From Sphingobacteriaceae bacterium (GTDB lineage Bacteria; Bacteroidota; Bacteroidia; UBA7662): a stretch of 64,000 nucleotides of DNA. Below the pieces are notes generated by a model. That model did no database searches, was not told the origin of the DNA, and was given only the letters and a program-made list of their open reading frames with translations. Made by a program: the position numbers and the translations under genes. The stretch is from assembly GCA_013824115.1 (NCBI GenBank), contig PNNG01000010.1, forward strand, positions 62,001 through 126,000, in the 5' to 3' direction. This document shows positions 16,572-25,953 of the stretch, piece by piece (position 1 is the stretch's first letter; each line of letters opens with the position of its first letter).

Positions 16572-19376
16572 TTATTGGAGTTTGAAGTTCAAATCGAAGG
16601 TGATGTAGGGACCAAAACGCTGGTTCAAAACCTGTTTATCGGTGATTTGATTGTTCAGGCGGCCATCGTAATTACCGTCTTCCCTAAAAATGAGTCGGGC
16701 ATTCAACAAATCGGTTACACCTAACTTCGCATCTATTCGGCTGTTGATTTTCTTGGAAATGCTCAAATCGACCAAATTCCTGGGCATTTCGTAAATGGTA
16801 GGAATTTCACGGTCCCCCACGGTGAAGATGCGCTGGCCATAAATATTGTACAACAATGCTACTTGAAAACCTTTGTCCGAGTCGTTGTAGTAGATGCCTG
16901 CATTCACTACGTAGGGCGATTGGCCTTGCAACGGACGGCGACGTTCTTGGGTCAAGGTTGAATCATCGCCCAAATCAATTTCACTTCTGATAAGTGCCGC
17001 GTTCAAAATCACGTTAAACCGATTGATAAAGCTATTCGGTGCTCCCAGACCTAGATTTTTGCGCAATTCCAACTCAGCTCCATAACTCACTGCGGCTGCC
17101 GCATTTCGGAATAAAAAGATTGGATTGGAGGTTCCGGTTACAATGTAAGTCTCAATGGGGTTGGTGAACTGCTTATAGAAAACCCCTACAGCCACTTGTT
17201 CAGAAGGTGACGGGAAGAACTCATACTTCAAATCCACATTGTTGATGGTGGCAATGTTCAATCGCTCATTACCCACCACGTCGATAGCGAAGTTAAAGTC
17301 GTAAAAAGAGAAAGGCGCTAGTTCTCTGAATTCAGGGCGGTTGATGGTACGGCTGTAGGCCAAACGAAACTGACTAAAATCATTGCGCTTGAAAGTGGCA
17401 TTCAAAAAGGGCAAAAAGCTCAAAATCGGATTGTCGACAATCACAGGAATCATCTGCGATATGCGGGTATTCAATTGCTGGCGATTGAATTCTGCGCGTA
17501 AGCCGAAATTCACATTCAAACGGTCTGTGGCATTCCATGCGCCACCCGCATAGCCAGCGAGCAAAGTATTGGAGGCAGAATAAGAGTCGGTAAAGTTGGT
17601 GCCTTCGCTGAGGATAAATCCATTGGGAAAGCCGATATTCTCGTTGGCAAAAATTTGGGTAAGTGGTAATTGCAACAAGCTTTGATCAAAACCATTGGCC
17701 GATGATTGCCGATAAGCCATCCATCGGGCTGCAAACTCGCGCTCCTTGTATTCGGCGTAATAGCCCGCCCTCAAAGTAAACTTGGGCTTCTCTACATCGG
17801 CTCCAAAAACCCGCTTGTAATCAAAGGTTTGAGTAAATATGTTTTCGTAAAGGTTGGAGAAAAAGCGAGCTGCATCAAAAGTATTGGCAGAAGGAGGAAT
17901 CACCACCCTGAAAGGCTCGTCTGTGTCGATATTGCGTTGCGTGCGTGCCCTGCGCCAATCAGGCTCCGAACGATTGGTTCGAGAATAGCTTGCTGCCCAG
18001 TGTATTTCATCACGTTCTGTCAATTGGTGTGTACCCGACAATTGGGTATTAAATACCATGCGCTGTTGATAGTAGAAAGAGTAGTTATCAACATCGAAGC
18101 CCTGGAAGTAATCCTTACCTTGACGGCGTACCGTTTCTTGGTTGCCATTCTGAGACAGCAGATTTTTGAATTCAATGGTATTGGCCGAATTCAGTTTGAT
18201 TGACCAATTGCTGATGAGGCCTGTACGTACGTTATTGGCAAATGATTGGTCGTTATACAAAAAGGCATCGATACTGCTAAAATCAGCGGCATAATTGATA
18301 TAACGGCGACGCTCAATTTCCAACAATTGGTTGGTTTGACTGTAACTCAATGAGTTCAAGCTTGATACTTGTTTGCCTTTGATTTTGAACTTACGCCCAA
18401 TATCATAGCGCAAACGCAAATCGGGCATGGCCATGCGCTGGTCGAGTACCCAGTCATTGTCGAGCTTCTTGGTTGCTTCGGCTACTTTGTCGTAGTCAAA
18501 TCCCAAATCACCAATGCGGCGAGGAAAATCAGAAGGCAACTGGCGGGTGCCATCATCAAAACCCAAAAAATCGGTGCTGCTACTGTTGCTCCTCAGTCCA
18601 CTGGTAAAAGTAGTGCCCACCCGAACCCCTGTACCAATGGTAAGGTTTTGGAAATTTTGCTCTACTTGATTTTTGGTGTAAATTTTAATGACCGCACCGC
18701 CAAACTCGCCGGGGATTTCCGCTGAACCCGACTTAAACACCAACATGCGTTCAATCATATTGCTGGGTACCAAGTCGAAAGAAAATGAACGCTTATCGGC
18801 TTCAGTGCTTGGTGCAATGACGTCATTCAGCATTACTGTATTGTAGCGTTCGGCCAAACCACGCACAATTACAAAACGATCGTCTTGAATGGTGATACCC
18901 GGAATACGGCGAACCACTTGACCTGCGTCGCGGTCTTGCGATTTGCTGATTTGCTGGGCGGAAATGGCGTTGATTACCAATTCACTCTTTTTCACTTCCA
19001 TGAGCGCTGCTGTTTCGGTATTCCGAACACGCTCGGCAACCACTTCCACACCGGCTAACTCGGCGATGTCTTCTTCCAGCTTGATATTAAAGACGAGGTT
19101 TTTACCCGCGTCGAGTTTAAAGTCCTGTTGAAACGGCTTGTAAGAAATGTAAGATGCAAACAGCGTATAGTAGCCGGGGCTTACGTTGGCGATGGTATAA
19201 TTTCCATCTAAATCAGTAGAAGCACCTATGGTGGTGCCCTTTATAAGCACGTTAACGCCAGGAAGACCAATACCCGATTTCGCATCGGTTACGCGCCCTT
19301 TGATGCTACTGTTTTGTGCTTGAACAGCCGTGGAAAAGAAGAACGAAAAAAGAAGGATGAAATGTCGGGCGCGCAT
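16572..19376 (-). CDS. TonB-dependent outer-membrane receptor with carboxypeptidase-like N-terminal domain
   Basis: A 934-residue outer-membrane receptor. After a signal peptide (ending near VQAQ) comes a carboxypeptidase regulatory-like domain (SSIKGRVTDAKSGIGLPGVNVLIKG, ASTDLDGNYTIANVSPG), then a plug domain (VVRRIPGITIQDDRFVIVRGL, GEFGGAVIKIYTK) and a 22-strand-type barrel ending in YITFDLNFKLQ. The last residue is not Phe but Gln, still aromatic-adjacent as in some family members. Such receptors import large or scarce substrates using TonB; the substrate is not predictable here. The TTG at 19388 lies four codons upstream; I chose the ATG at 19376. It is followed by the beta-rich lipoprotein after a terminator. 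Confidence 0.93.
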   Translation of the reverse strand: MRARHFILLFSFFFSTAVQAQNSSIKGRVTDAKSGIGLPGVNVLIKGTTIGASTDLDGNYTIANVSPGYYTLFASYISYKPFQQDFKLDAGKNLVFNIKLEEDIAELAGVEVVAERVRNTETAALMEVKKSELVINAISAQQISKSQDRDAGQVVRRIPGITIQDDRFVIVRGLAERYNTVMLNDVIAPSTEADKRSFSFDLVPSNMIERMLVFKSGSAEIPGEFGGAVIKIYTKNQVEQNFQNLTIGTGVRVGTTFTSGLRSNSSSTDFLGFDDGTRQLPSDFPRRIGDLGFDYDKVAEATKKLDNDWVLDQRMAMPDLRLRYDIGRKFKIKGKQVSSLNSLSYSQTNQLLEIERRRYINYAADFSSIDAFLYNDQSFANNVRTGLISNWSIKLNSANTIEFKNLLSQNGNQETVRRQGKDYFQGFDVDNYSFYYQQRMVFNTQLSGTHQLTERDEIHWAASYSRTNRSEPDWRRARTQRNIDTDEPFRVVIPPSANTFDAARFFSNLYENIFTQTFDYKRVFGADVEKPKFTLRAGYYAEYKEREFAARWMAYRQSSANGFDQSLLQLPLTQIFANENIGFPNGFILSEGTNFTDSYSASNTLLAGYAGGAWNATDRLNVNFGLRAEFNRQQLNTRISQMIPVIVDNPILSFLPFLNATFKRNDFSQFRLAYSRTINRPEFRELAPFSFYDFNFAIDVVGNERLNIATINNVDLKYEFFPSPSEQVAVGVFYKQFTNPIETYIVTGTSNPIFLFRNAAAAVSYGAELELRKNLGLGAPNSFINRFNVILNAALIRSEIDLGDDSTLTQERRRPLQGQSPYVVNAGIYYNDSDKGFQVALLYNIYGQRIFTVGDREIPTIYEMPRNLVDLSISKKINSRIDAKLGVTDLLNARLIFREDGNYDGRLNNQITDKQVLNQRFGPYITFDLNFKLQ

Positions 19377-19580
19377 GCCTTTTGTCAAATTTGTTGCAAA
19401 GGACCTCTTTTCATATTAAGAAAATATTAACTGCCTGTTATGCTCCATTTAATCGCAATAAAACGATACATCATGGGCGCGCTCCCACTGTGTTTGCTTG
19501 TGGTGTTTGACAAAAAAATCTATCCAAATACGCGAACTTACAGAAAAGCACTATCTTCGTTTACCTAACCTATTCCATGT

Positions 19581-20072
19581 ATGAGAAAAGCACTGCTTTT
19601 TTTAGCCCTTATTGCCCTTGTAAGTACCAGCTGTAAAAAGGACAACACTCCAGCTAAAAGCCCTGAAGAGGTATATGCCGAACGCCTTAATGGCAATTGG
19701 AATGTCAACCAATTGAATTACACCGCCACCGTTCCAGTACCCGTTTTTGGAAGTATACCCATTAATGGTACTGCTACCAACGCTGGTTCTATTTCGTTTA
19801 ACACTCCTGCAAAAACGGCCAACTACAACATCCGTTTTTTACCCACCTTAACCGGATTACCCATTCCCATCGATACGGTGCGTTTGGTTGGAACGGGCAC
19901 CTTTACCAACACTACTACCGCCATTACCCTCACTGAAGCTTCGGGACAAGTGGTGGTATTTAATGTGCTTACCAACGAAGCTAATTTACAAGTGCTCCGC
20001 ACTTCGCTCAATTATCCGCTCGATTCAGCTACGAATGTTCCTGTAACCCTCGAAATGCGCTTGAGCCGCTAA
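19581..20072 (+). CDS. Small putative lipoprotein
   Basis: A 163-residue protein with a lipoprotein signal (MRKALLFLALIALVSTSC, Cys18) and a beta-rich mature part that begins with a lipocalin-like NGNWNVNQLNYTATV segment and ends with NVPVTLEMRLSR. The pattern GTWNV, strands, and a final sheet fits lipocalin-like proteins, but I do not have enough to name a family. It is divergent from the TonB receptor and has its own terminator. A TATCTTCG (19552-19559) lies upstream as a weak -7 box. Confidence 0.65.
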   Translation: MRKALLFLALIALVSTSCKKDNTPAKSPEEVYAERLNGNWNVNQLNYTATVPVPVFGSIPINGTATNAGSISFNTPAKTANYNIRFLPTLTGLPIPIDTVRLVGTGTFTNTTTAITLTEASGQVVVFNVLTNEANLQVLRTSLNYPLDSATNVPVTLEMRLSR

Positions 20073-20090
20073 TTGTGTACGATTTCTTAG

Positions 20091-20120
20091 AAAGGTCTGT
20101 GTAACCCACAGGCCTTTTTT
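20091..20120 (+). terminator. Rho-independent terminator, T-run overlapping a -7 box
   Basis: AAAGGTCTGTG and CACAGGCCTTT pair with one G-U pair and are followed by TTTTTT. The T-run continues into TATTTTTG (20120-20127), a TAnnTTTG match 15 bases before the ATG at 20143, so terminator and next promoter seem to share bases. Confidence 0.75.
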
Positions 20121-20142
20121 ATTTTTGGAACAAAATTCCCTT

Positions 20143-21318
20143 ATGCTCGAGTCGCTGCTTTCACCCATCGATGAACAATTGGTGCCCCTGCCCGAACATT
20201 TTGCCCCAGGCACTTTGGGCGCCAATGTGCAGCGCCATTATGGTGCGTTTCCTTCATTGGAAGGCGCACAACTAGCCATTATTGGCATTCAGGAGGCCAG
20301 AGGAAATGCCTACAATCCGGGAAGTGCGCATGGTGCCGACTACATTCGCCAAGAGCTATACCGACTTTATCAGCCTGAAGGAAGTTTGAATCTGGTTGAT
20401 TTAGGCAATATAAAAGCGGGTCACAGTCTCAGCGACAGTCAGGTTGCTCTCCGAGAGGCATGCTGGGCTTTGATCAAGCAGCAAATCGTGCCCATTATTT
20501 TGGGAGGAAGCGCTGATTTGGCGTATGGACAATACCTCGCCTATACCCACTATGACAGCACCATTGACCTGGCGGCCATAGATGCCCGCTTTCACGTACA
20601 GGACACGGGCGAAGAAGCAGCGGTAGATGCCAGCAATTTCCTTTACAAAATCATCGCCCACCAGCCCAGTCACTTATTCAACTATGTAAATCTCGGATAT
20701 CAGACCTATATGGTGGCCCGCGAAGAAGTACGTTTGCTCGAAAAGCTCTTTTTTGATGCTGTTCGTTTGGGTGAAGTCCGTTCGCAACTCGAAGAGGCAG
20801 AACCACATCTGCGCGCTGCGGATATGCTTTATATCGATGTTTCGGCCATTCGAAAAGCCGACGCCCCAGGAAACCCAATGGGCTCACCCAATGGGTTTTT
20901 TGCCCATGAAATTTGTCAACTTACTCGGTATGCTGGGTTGAGCGACAAACTTAGCTCTATCGGCTTTTACGAATATGATCCATCAAGCGATAGGCAATTG
21001 CTCACAGCAGCCACCCTGGCACAGGCCATATGGTATTTTATGGATGGCTTTTTAAACCGCATGAACGATTTGCCGAAGGTGAAAAACCGCACCTTCATCA
21101 AATACACCACCACCCTCAAGGCTGGCAAACACGATTTGGTGTTTTACAAAAGTAAAAAATCAGGTCGTTGGTGGATGGAAGTAACGCTCCCCCCAGTGAA
21201 GGGAAGCAAAAAGGAGCGTACCCACTTGGTACCTTGTTCATACAACGACTACCTCATGGCAGGCAAAGACGAGCTGCCCGATAAATGGTGGAAATTTCAC
21301 CAGAAATACATGCTCTAA
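20143..21318 (+). CDS. Arginase/formimidoylglutamase-fold protein with altered metal-site motifs
   Basis: A 391-residue protein of the ureohydrolase (arginase) fold. The three signature regions are recognisable but changed: LGGSADLAYG stands in for GGGHD/E, IDARFHV for DAHxD, and IDVSAIRKADAPGNPMGSPNG for DxDxxDP. Several canonical Mn ligands (the His and Asp residues) are missing, so catalysis by the usual mechanism is doubtful. The C-terminal part (NDLPKVKNRTFIKYTTTLK, KKSGRWWMEV) is an extension absent from arginases. Bacteroidota carry such formimidoylglutamase-annotated proteins near gldKLMN in some genomes (recalled, not checked); that neighbourhood is not present here. The TTG at 20125 lies in the -7 box, so I use the ATG at 20143. 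It is convergent with murF, 4 bases apart. Confidence 0.8.
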   Translation: MLESLLSPIDEQLVPLPEHFAPGTLGANVQRHYGAFPSLEGAQLAIIGIQEARGNAYNPGSAHGADYIRQELYRLYQPEGSLNLVDLGNIKAGHSLSDSQVALREACWALIKQQIVPIILGGSADLAYGQYLAYTHYDSTIDLAAIDARFHVQDTGEEAAVDASNFLYKIIAHQPSHLFNYVNLGYQTYMVAREEVRLLEKLFFDAVRLGEVRSQLEEAEPHLRAADMLYIDVSAIRKADAPGNPMGSPNGFFAHEICQLTRYAGLSDKLSSIGFYEYDPSSDRQLLTAATLAQAIWYFMDGFLNRMNDLPKVKNRTFIKYTTTLKAGKHDLVFYKSKKSGRWWMEVTLPPVKGSKKERTHLVPCSYNDYLMAGKDELPDKWWKFHQKYML

Positions 21319-21322
21319 ATCA

Positions 21323-22624
21323 TCATTCGTTCAGGTAGCCTTCCATGGCCATGCCTCTTGATCCTTTGATTAATACCACGGCCGATTCGAAATTCGACAA
21401 TGGCGCTTTGGTTCTCATATTGTTTAGATCGTGGTAAAATTGATATTCTGGAAACTCACCAGCGAAAGCCCCAAAAAGCGGTCCGCACAACAACGCCTTT
21501 TCGATGGCCTTTTCTCGCATATGCACCAACAATGCATGGTGTTCGGCCTCGGCTGCTTCGCCCAATTCAAACATATCACCCAAAACAGCCACCCTTAGGG
21601 GCGCTTGAATTTGTGCCAAATTATCAATAGCAGCTTGCATACTGTGTGGATTGGCATTGTAAGCATCGAGGATGATGCGATTGGTGCCTATTTCCAGCAA
21701 TTGAGAGCGGTTGTTGGCCGGAGCGTAGGCGGCTAAAGCGCTGTTGATTTTCTCGTAAGGCACGCTTAAGTGCCGTGCGATGCAAGCCGTTGCCAACAAA
21801 TTCACAAAATTGTACTTGCCATACAGTTGGGTTTGCACCTGAGGCGCACGCAGCATCAGTCGATAGCTGTTTTCCCACTGGAAACGCAATTGCCAATTGG
21901 CATCGAGCAAGCGGCCAACACAATCGGCTTCCTGGCTTTCGCCATAATAGATGGCCGATTTGATGTGCGCAGCATATTGCATCAGATCTGAGTTTTCGTA
22001 ATGCACAAATGCCTGACCACCTGTTTGCTGCAAGTATTTGTACAGTTCACACTCCGTTTCAATAATGGCTTCGAGGCTGCCAAAACCCTCGAGGTGTTCT
22101 TTGCCTACGGAGGTCACCACCCCTAAATCGGGACAAGCAATTTCACAAAGCGGCATTACCTCACCCGGGTGGTTGGCACCCATTTCTACAACAGCCACCT
22201 CGGTATCGAGCGGCATGCGCAGCAAGGTAATGGGCACACCTATATGATTATTCAAGTTCCCGGGCGTAGCCCAACATCGGTAATGACTGCCAATGGCCAT
22301 GCGCAGTAGTTCTTTGGTGGTTGTTTTTCCGTTTGAGCCAGTTACGCCTATCACCCGCAAGCCGGGAATAGATTGGCGGTGGTGCCGGGCAAGCGCTTGT
22401 AGCGTTTCCAAAACGTCGTCCACCAAAAAAGCAGCATCTCCCAATTCGGGCTGGGGCTCATCTACCACCACGCACGAAGCACCGGCAAACAAGGCTTGGG
22501 CAGCAAATCGATTGCCATTAAAATTGCCTCCTTTAAGGGCAAAAAACACATCGCCAGGTTGAATATTCCGGGTATCGGTGCTGAATTTGCCGCTAGCATC
22601 AAGAAAACGGCGGTAGAGTAACAT
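21323..22624 (-). CDS. murF: UDP-N-acetylmuramoyl-tripeptide--D-alanyl-D-alanine ligase
   Basis: It adds D-Ala-D-Ala to UDP-MurNAc-tripeptide in peptidoglycan synthesis in the cytoplasm. The 433-residue protein has the Mur-ligase P-loop GVTGSNGKTTTKE (starting at residue 93), the MGANHPGEV and NLLATACIA segments and a C-terminal domain with AVLGDMFELGE and KGSRGMAMEGYL. Length fits MurF. The ATG at 22624 (MLLYRRFLDASGKFSTDTRNI) is the family start; an upstream ATG at 22732 would add 36 unrelated residues. No ddl or other mur genes are adjacent. Confidence 0.94.
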   Translation of the reverse strand: MLLYRRFLDASGKFSTDTRNIQPGDVFFALKGGNFNGNRFAAQALFAGASCVVVDEPQPELGDAAFLVDDVLETLQALARHHRQSIPGLRVIGVTGSNGKTTTKELLRMAIGSHYRCWATPGNLNNHIGVPITLLRMPLDTEVAVVEMGANHPGEVMPLCEIACPDLGVVTSVGKEHLEGFGSLEAIIETECELYKYLQQTGGQAFVHYENSDLMQYAAHIKSAIYYGESQEADCVGRLLDANWQLRFQWENSYRLMLRAPQVQTQLYGKYNFVNLLATACIARHLSVPYEKINSALAAYAPANNRSQLLEIGTNRIILDAYNANPHSMQAAIDNLAQIQAPLRVAVLGDMFELGEAAEAEHHALLVHMREKAIEKALLCGPLFGAFAGEFPEYQFYHDLNNMRTKAPLSNFESAVVLIKGSRGMAMEGYLNE

Positions 22625-22643
22625 TAAATTCACATTAAAGCCT

Positions 22644-22673
22644 TTTGGTTTGTACAAGCCTTCGCTAAATTCG
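22644..22673 (+). promoter_or_regulatory. Candidate promoter (TTTG-N18-TAAATTCG) for the FG-GAP T9SS protein
   Basis: TTTG at 22644-22647, an 18-base spacer and TAAATTCG at 22666-22673 resemble the Bacteroidota -33/-7 pair, with the last bases TTCG in place of TTTG. The ATG follows at 22692. The region also holds the start of the divergent murF. Confidence 0.5.
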
Positions 22674-22691
22674 TGAATTAATAATTGCAAG

Positions 22692-24905
22692 ATGAAAAAA
22701 ACTGTGCTCATTTGTTTTATTGGCTTGTTCACGGCCTTGGGCGCTCATGCACAGTTCTTTCGCTTTGAAGCGAGCAATGGCCCCGGGGTCATTCAAAACG
22801 GCTACTCCCTCAAATACCCTTGGGCAGGCGGATTAGCGGCACCACAGTTTGGTGAAATGGATGTAAATGGCGATGGACTCAAAGATGTGCTTGTTTTTGA
22901 GCGAACCGACGATGTGCTTCAAGTTTGGTTGAGGCGTGTTGAAAATGGCCAGCAGCGGTTTGAATTCGCCCCCGCTTTTGCCACCCTTTTTCCGCCGATG
23001 CGCAGCTGGTTTCAACTCATCGATTTCAACCAAGATGGACGAGTAGATCTTTTTACGAGTGCCAATGGCGGGGCCATGGTTTACCAAAATATCGGCAGCG
23101 TGGGCCAACCCCAATTCGTACTTCGCTCTGCTTTGCTTGATGCTTGGTGGGAATTTGGATTCAGGGCTTCTATACTCGTTATGAATATGGACAAACCCGG
23201 GATTGCTGATTTTGATGGCGATGGTGATCTCGACATGGCCGCTTTCGATAATTTCGATATTGGTAAAATCAACTATTACCGCAATATGTCGGTTGAACGT
23301 TACGGAAACGCCGATTCACTTGATTTTGTAGTACGGTCGCGCTGCTGGGGATTGTTTGAAGAAGACCAACTGAGTTCCAATATCCGCATGAACTTGGGGG
23401 CCAACTGCTTCCCCCTCACCCCTATGCCTAACGTTTTAGCACGTGTGCAGCATATGGGCTCCACCATTACGCCAATTAATGCGAATCGCGATAGCCTAAT
23501 GGACATTTTACTGGGTGATGTTGAAGGCACTACCCTAAAATATTTACGCAATGGAGGAACCCGCGATACAGCAAAAATTGTACAGGCCTTACCCTCTTTT
23601 CCGTCTTATGACACCAGTATTTCGATACCCATTTTCCCTGCAGCTTATCCCATTGACGTAGACAACGATGGCCGCCAAGACTTGATTGTTGCCCCCAATG
23701 ATGCGTACCAATCTACCCTCACCAACCATGTATGGTACTTTCGCAATGCGAGTACAACCCAAGAAGACTCTTTCCGGCTTCAAAAACGCGCCTTTTTAGT
23801 AGAAGACATACTGCAGTACTACACCAATGCAGCTCCTTTAGTAACCGATATCGACCACGATGGCAAAGCCGATTTGCTGGTAGCTTTTGAAAATGGGGCT
23901 CAACAAGGGGTTTTGCATTTCTACAAAAATGTGGGCACACTAGGAGAACATCTGTTTCAACTGGTTGACACTGCTTTTTTGCGTCTCGACACGCTCGATT
24001 TGCGCTTTCCACGATTGGCAGCTGGCGACTTGAATGGCGATGGTTATTCCGACTTATTAATCGGCACCATGATTGGAGAACTGCTTCACTATCAGCACAG
24101 CGCGCAGCCAAACGTAACCTCTTTCCAGCTCATTACCAAAGACTTTCAACAGCTCAACGCTGGTTTTGGCTTGGCGCCCGAACTGGGTGATGTTAATCGA
24201 GATGGCAAGCTTGATTTACTGCTTGGAACGCGCGAAGGCAGGGTGCGATACTACACCAATACCGGCACTGCTTCGAATCCCAGCTTCACTCTTACCAATA
24301 CCGAATTCGGTCAAATTCATGTTGCTGAATTTTTTACTGGCTTTGCAGTTCCTCGTTTGAGCGATTTCAATAGAAATGGAAATTATGACTTGGTGGTTGG
24401 CACAGAACGGGGACGGTTGTACTTCTATCCCGATTTTGAAGGCAATACAGGCAGGTTCCCGGCACGGAATATAGCCATTTTCCATCCACAAACGGGATTA
24501 TATGATAGTACGCGCTTAAGCTACTACATTACGCCCTGCGTGATGATGATGAACAATGACACATTTCCCGATTTGTTGGTAGGCACTTACCGGGGTGGTG
24601 TACGGGCGTTTGTGAACAATCAACAAAATGTAAGTGTACGCGAGTTGGCTCAAGAAGCACAAATTAGGGTCTTTCCGAACCCCAGCGCCGATGGACTTTT
24701 TAACCTGTATAAGCCAGCAGAAAAACAAGGAGGCTGGAAGTCGGTAAGCATATATGATTTACAAGGACGATTGTTAGAGCGGCTTACCTTGGAAGATCTA
24801 TCGAACCAAACCAGCATACGCCTCCAAAGTCAGGGAATGCTCTTGCTGCGCATAGAATTTACCGATGGAAGCAGCAATCATCAGCGAGTTCTTGTATTGC
24901 GATGA
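22692..24905 (+). CDS. T9SS-secreted FG-GAP/VCBS repeat protein
   Basis: A 737-residue exported protein: signal peptide ending near AHAQ, then at least eight FG-GAP/VCBS-type calcium-binding motifs of the form DxDGDGxxDLL (DVNGDGLKDVL, DFNQDGRVDLF, DFDGDGDLDMA, DVDNDGRQDLI, DIDHDGKADLL, DLNGDGYSDLL, DVNRDGKLDLL, DFNRNGNYDLV), which form a beta-propeller. The C-terminal 80 residues (RVFPNPSADGLFNL, VSIYDLQGRLLERL, LLLRIEFTDG) are a type A T9SS sorting domain, so it crosses the outer membrane by the type IX system. Adhesion or matrix binding is the usual inferred role. Confidence 0.88.
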   Translation: MKKTVLICFIGLFTALGAHAQFFRFEASNGPGVIQNGYSLKYPWAGGLAAPQFGEMDVNGDGLKDVLVFERTDDVLQVWLRRVENGQQRFEFAPAFATLFPPMRSWFQLIDFNQDGRVDLFTSANGGAMVYQNIGSVGQPQFVLRSALLDAWWEFGFRASILVMNMDKPGIADFDGDGDLDMAAFDNFDIGKINYYRNMSVERYGNADSLDFVVRSRCWGLFEEDQLSSNIRMNLGANCFPLTPMPNVLARVQHMGSTITPINANRDSLMDILLGDVEGTTLKYLRNGGTRDTAKIVQALPSFPSYDTSISIPIFPAAYPIDVDNDGRQDLIVAPNDAYQSTLTNHVWYFRNASTTQEDSFRLQKRAFLVEDILQYYTNAAPLVTDIDHDGKADLLVAFENGAQQGVLHFYKNVGTLGEHLFQLVDTAFLRLDTLDLRFPRLAAGDLNGDGYSDLLIGTMIGELLHYQHSAQPNVTSFQLITKDFQQLNAGFGLAPELGDVNRDGKLDLLLGTREGRVRYYTNTGTASNPSFTLTNTEFGQIHVAEFFTGFAVPRLSDFNRNGNYDLVVGTERGRLYFYPDFEGNTGRFPARNIAIFHPQTGLYDSTRLSYYITPCVMMMNNDTFPDLLVGTYRGGVRAFVNNQQNVSVRELAQEAQIRVFPNPSADGLFNLYKPAEKQGGWKSVSIYDLQGRLLERLTLEDLSNQTSIRLQSQGMLLLRIEFTDGSSNHQRVLVLR

Positions 24906-25039
24906 TCAAAGGCTTGCATCCTGCTTTGTCAAGACACTGCCATAAATCTAAGAGGTATAAAAGCTTGGCTGTTCCTTGCAATAATTGCCTTATTTTTACG
25001 CCTCTTTGTGAGCCCCGGTAAGGGAATGCAACAGGCTAT

Positions 25040-25951
25040 ATGTCGGTACAAGTAAAACAACTCACCAAAATATACGGCACCCAAAAGGCAGTCGACGGGA
25101 TATCTTTCGATATTCCCGAAGGCGCCATTGTGGGTTTGCTCGGTCCGAACGGTGCCGGAAAAAGCACCACCATGAAAATCCTCACAGGTTTTATTCCGCA
25201 AACCAGCGGTATGGCCACAGTGCATGGGCTCGACGTAGAGAAAAACAGCCTCGAAATCAGACGATTAACCGGGTACCTGCCCGAAAGTAATCCGCTATAC
25301 CTCGATATGTATGTGCAAGAATACCTTCACTATGCAGCTGGATTTTACGAGGTAAACGACCCTGCCAAGCGGGTAAAGCAAATGCTGGAAATGACGGGTT
25401 TGGGGGTAGAGCAGCACAAAAAAATAGGGCAGCTCTCTAAAGGCTACCGACAGCGTGTAGGCTTAGCCCAGGCCATGTTGCACGATCCTAAAGTGTTGAT
25501 TTTAGACGAACCAACTTCGGGTTTAGATCCGAACCAATTGGTCGATATCAGGGCCCTGATCAAAGAAATTGGCAAATCGAAAACCATCATACTGAGCACC
25601 CATATCATGCAAGAAGTAGAAGCCATGTGCGAAAGAGTGCTCATCATTAACAAAGGAAAGTTAGTAGCCAACGATGCTGTGGCACAGCTACAACGCAAAG
25701 TAGCTGGCGGCATTACTGTTCAAGTAGAATTCAGCGATGCCGTACAACAGCGCGAATTACGCAGCTTGTCAGGCATCCAAGAAGTACGCAATGAGCAAGG
25801 CAACCAATGGCTGGTGACTGGTGATGCCAAAACCGACGTGCGTAAAACGCTCTTCGATTATGCGGTACGTTCCGGCAAAACCGTATTAAGCATGAGCCAA
25901 CACGAAAACTCGTTGGAAGAAATTTTCAGAGAACTTACCCAAAAGCCCTGA
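25040..25951 (+). CDS. gldA: Gliding-motility-type ABC transporter ATPase GldA
   Basis: A 303-residue ABC ATPase. Walker A GPNGAGKST (about residues 34-42), signature LSKGYRQRVGLAQAM, Walker B LILDEPTSGLD and the switch histidine (LSTHIMQE) are all present; the C-terminal 90 residues are the extension typical of the ABC-2 (Gld/Nos-like) subfamily. With the next two genes it forms the GldA-GldF-GldG transporter known from Flavobacterium johnsoniae, where loss abolishes gliding. The substrate of this transporter is unknown. The stop is followed 3 bases later by gldF. Confidence 0.92.
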   Translation: MSVQVKQLTKIYGTQKAVDGISFDIPEGAIVGLLGPNGAGKSTTMKILTGFIPQTSGMATVHGLDVEKNSLEIRRLTGYLPESNPLYLDMYVQEYLHYAAGFYEVNDPAKRVKQMLEMTGLGVEQHKKIGQLSKGYRQRVGLAQAMLHDPKVLILDEPTSGLDPNQLVDIRALIKEIGKSKTIILSTHIMQEVEAMCERVLIINKGKLVANDAVAQLQRKVAGGITVQVEFSDAVQQRELRSLSGIQEVRNEQGNQWLVTGDAKTDVRKTLFDYAVRSGKTVLSMSQHENSLEEIFRELTQKP

Positions 25952-25953
25952 AG

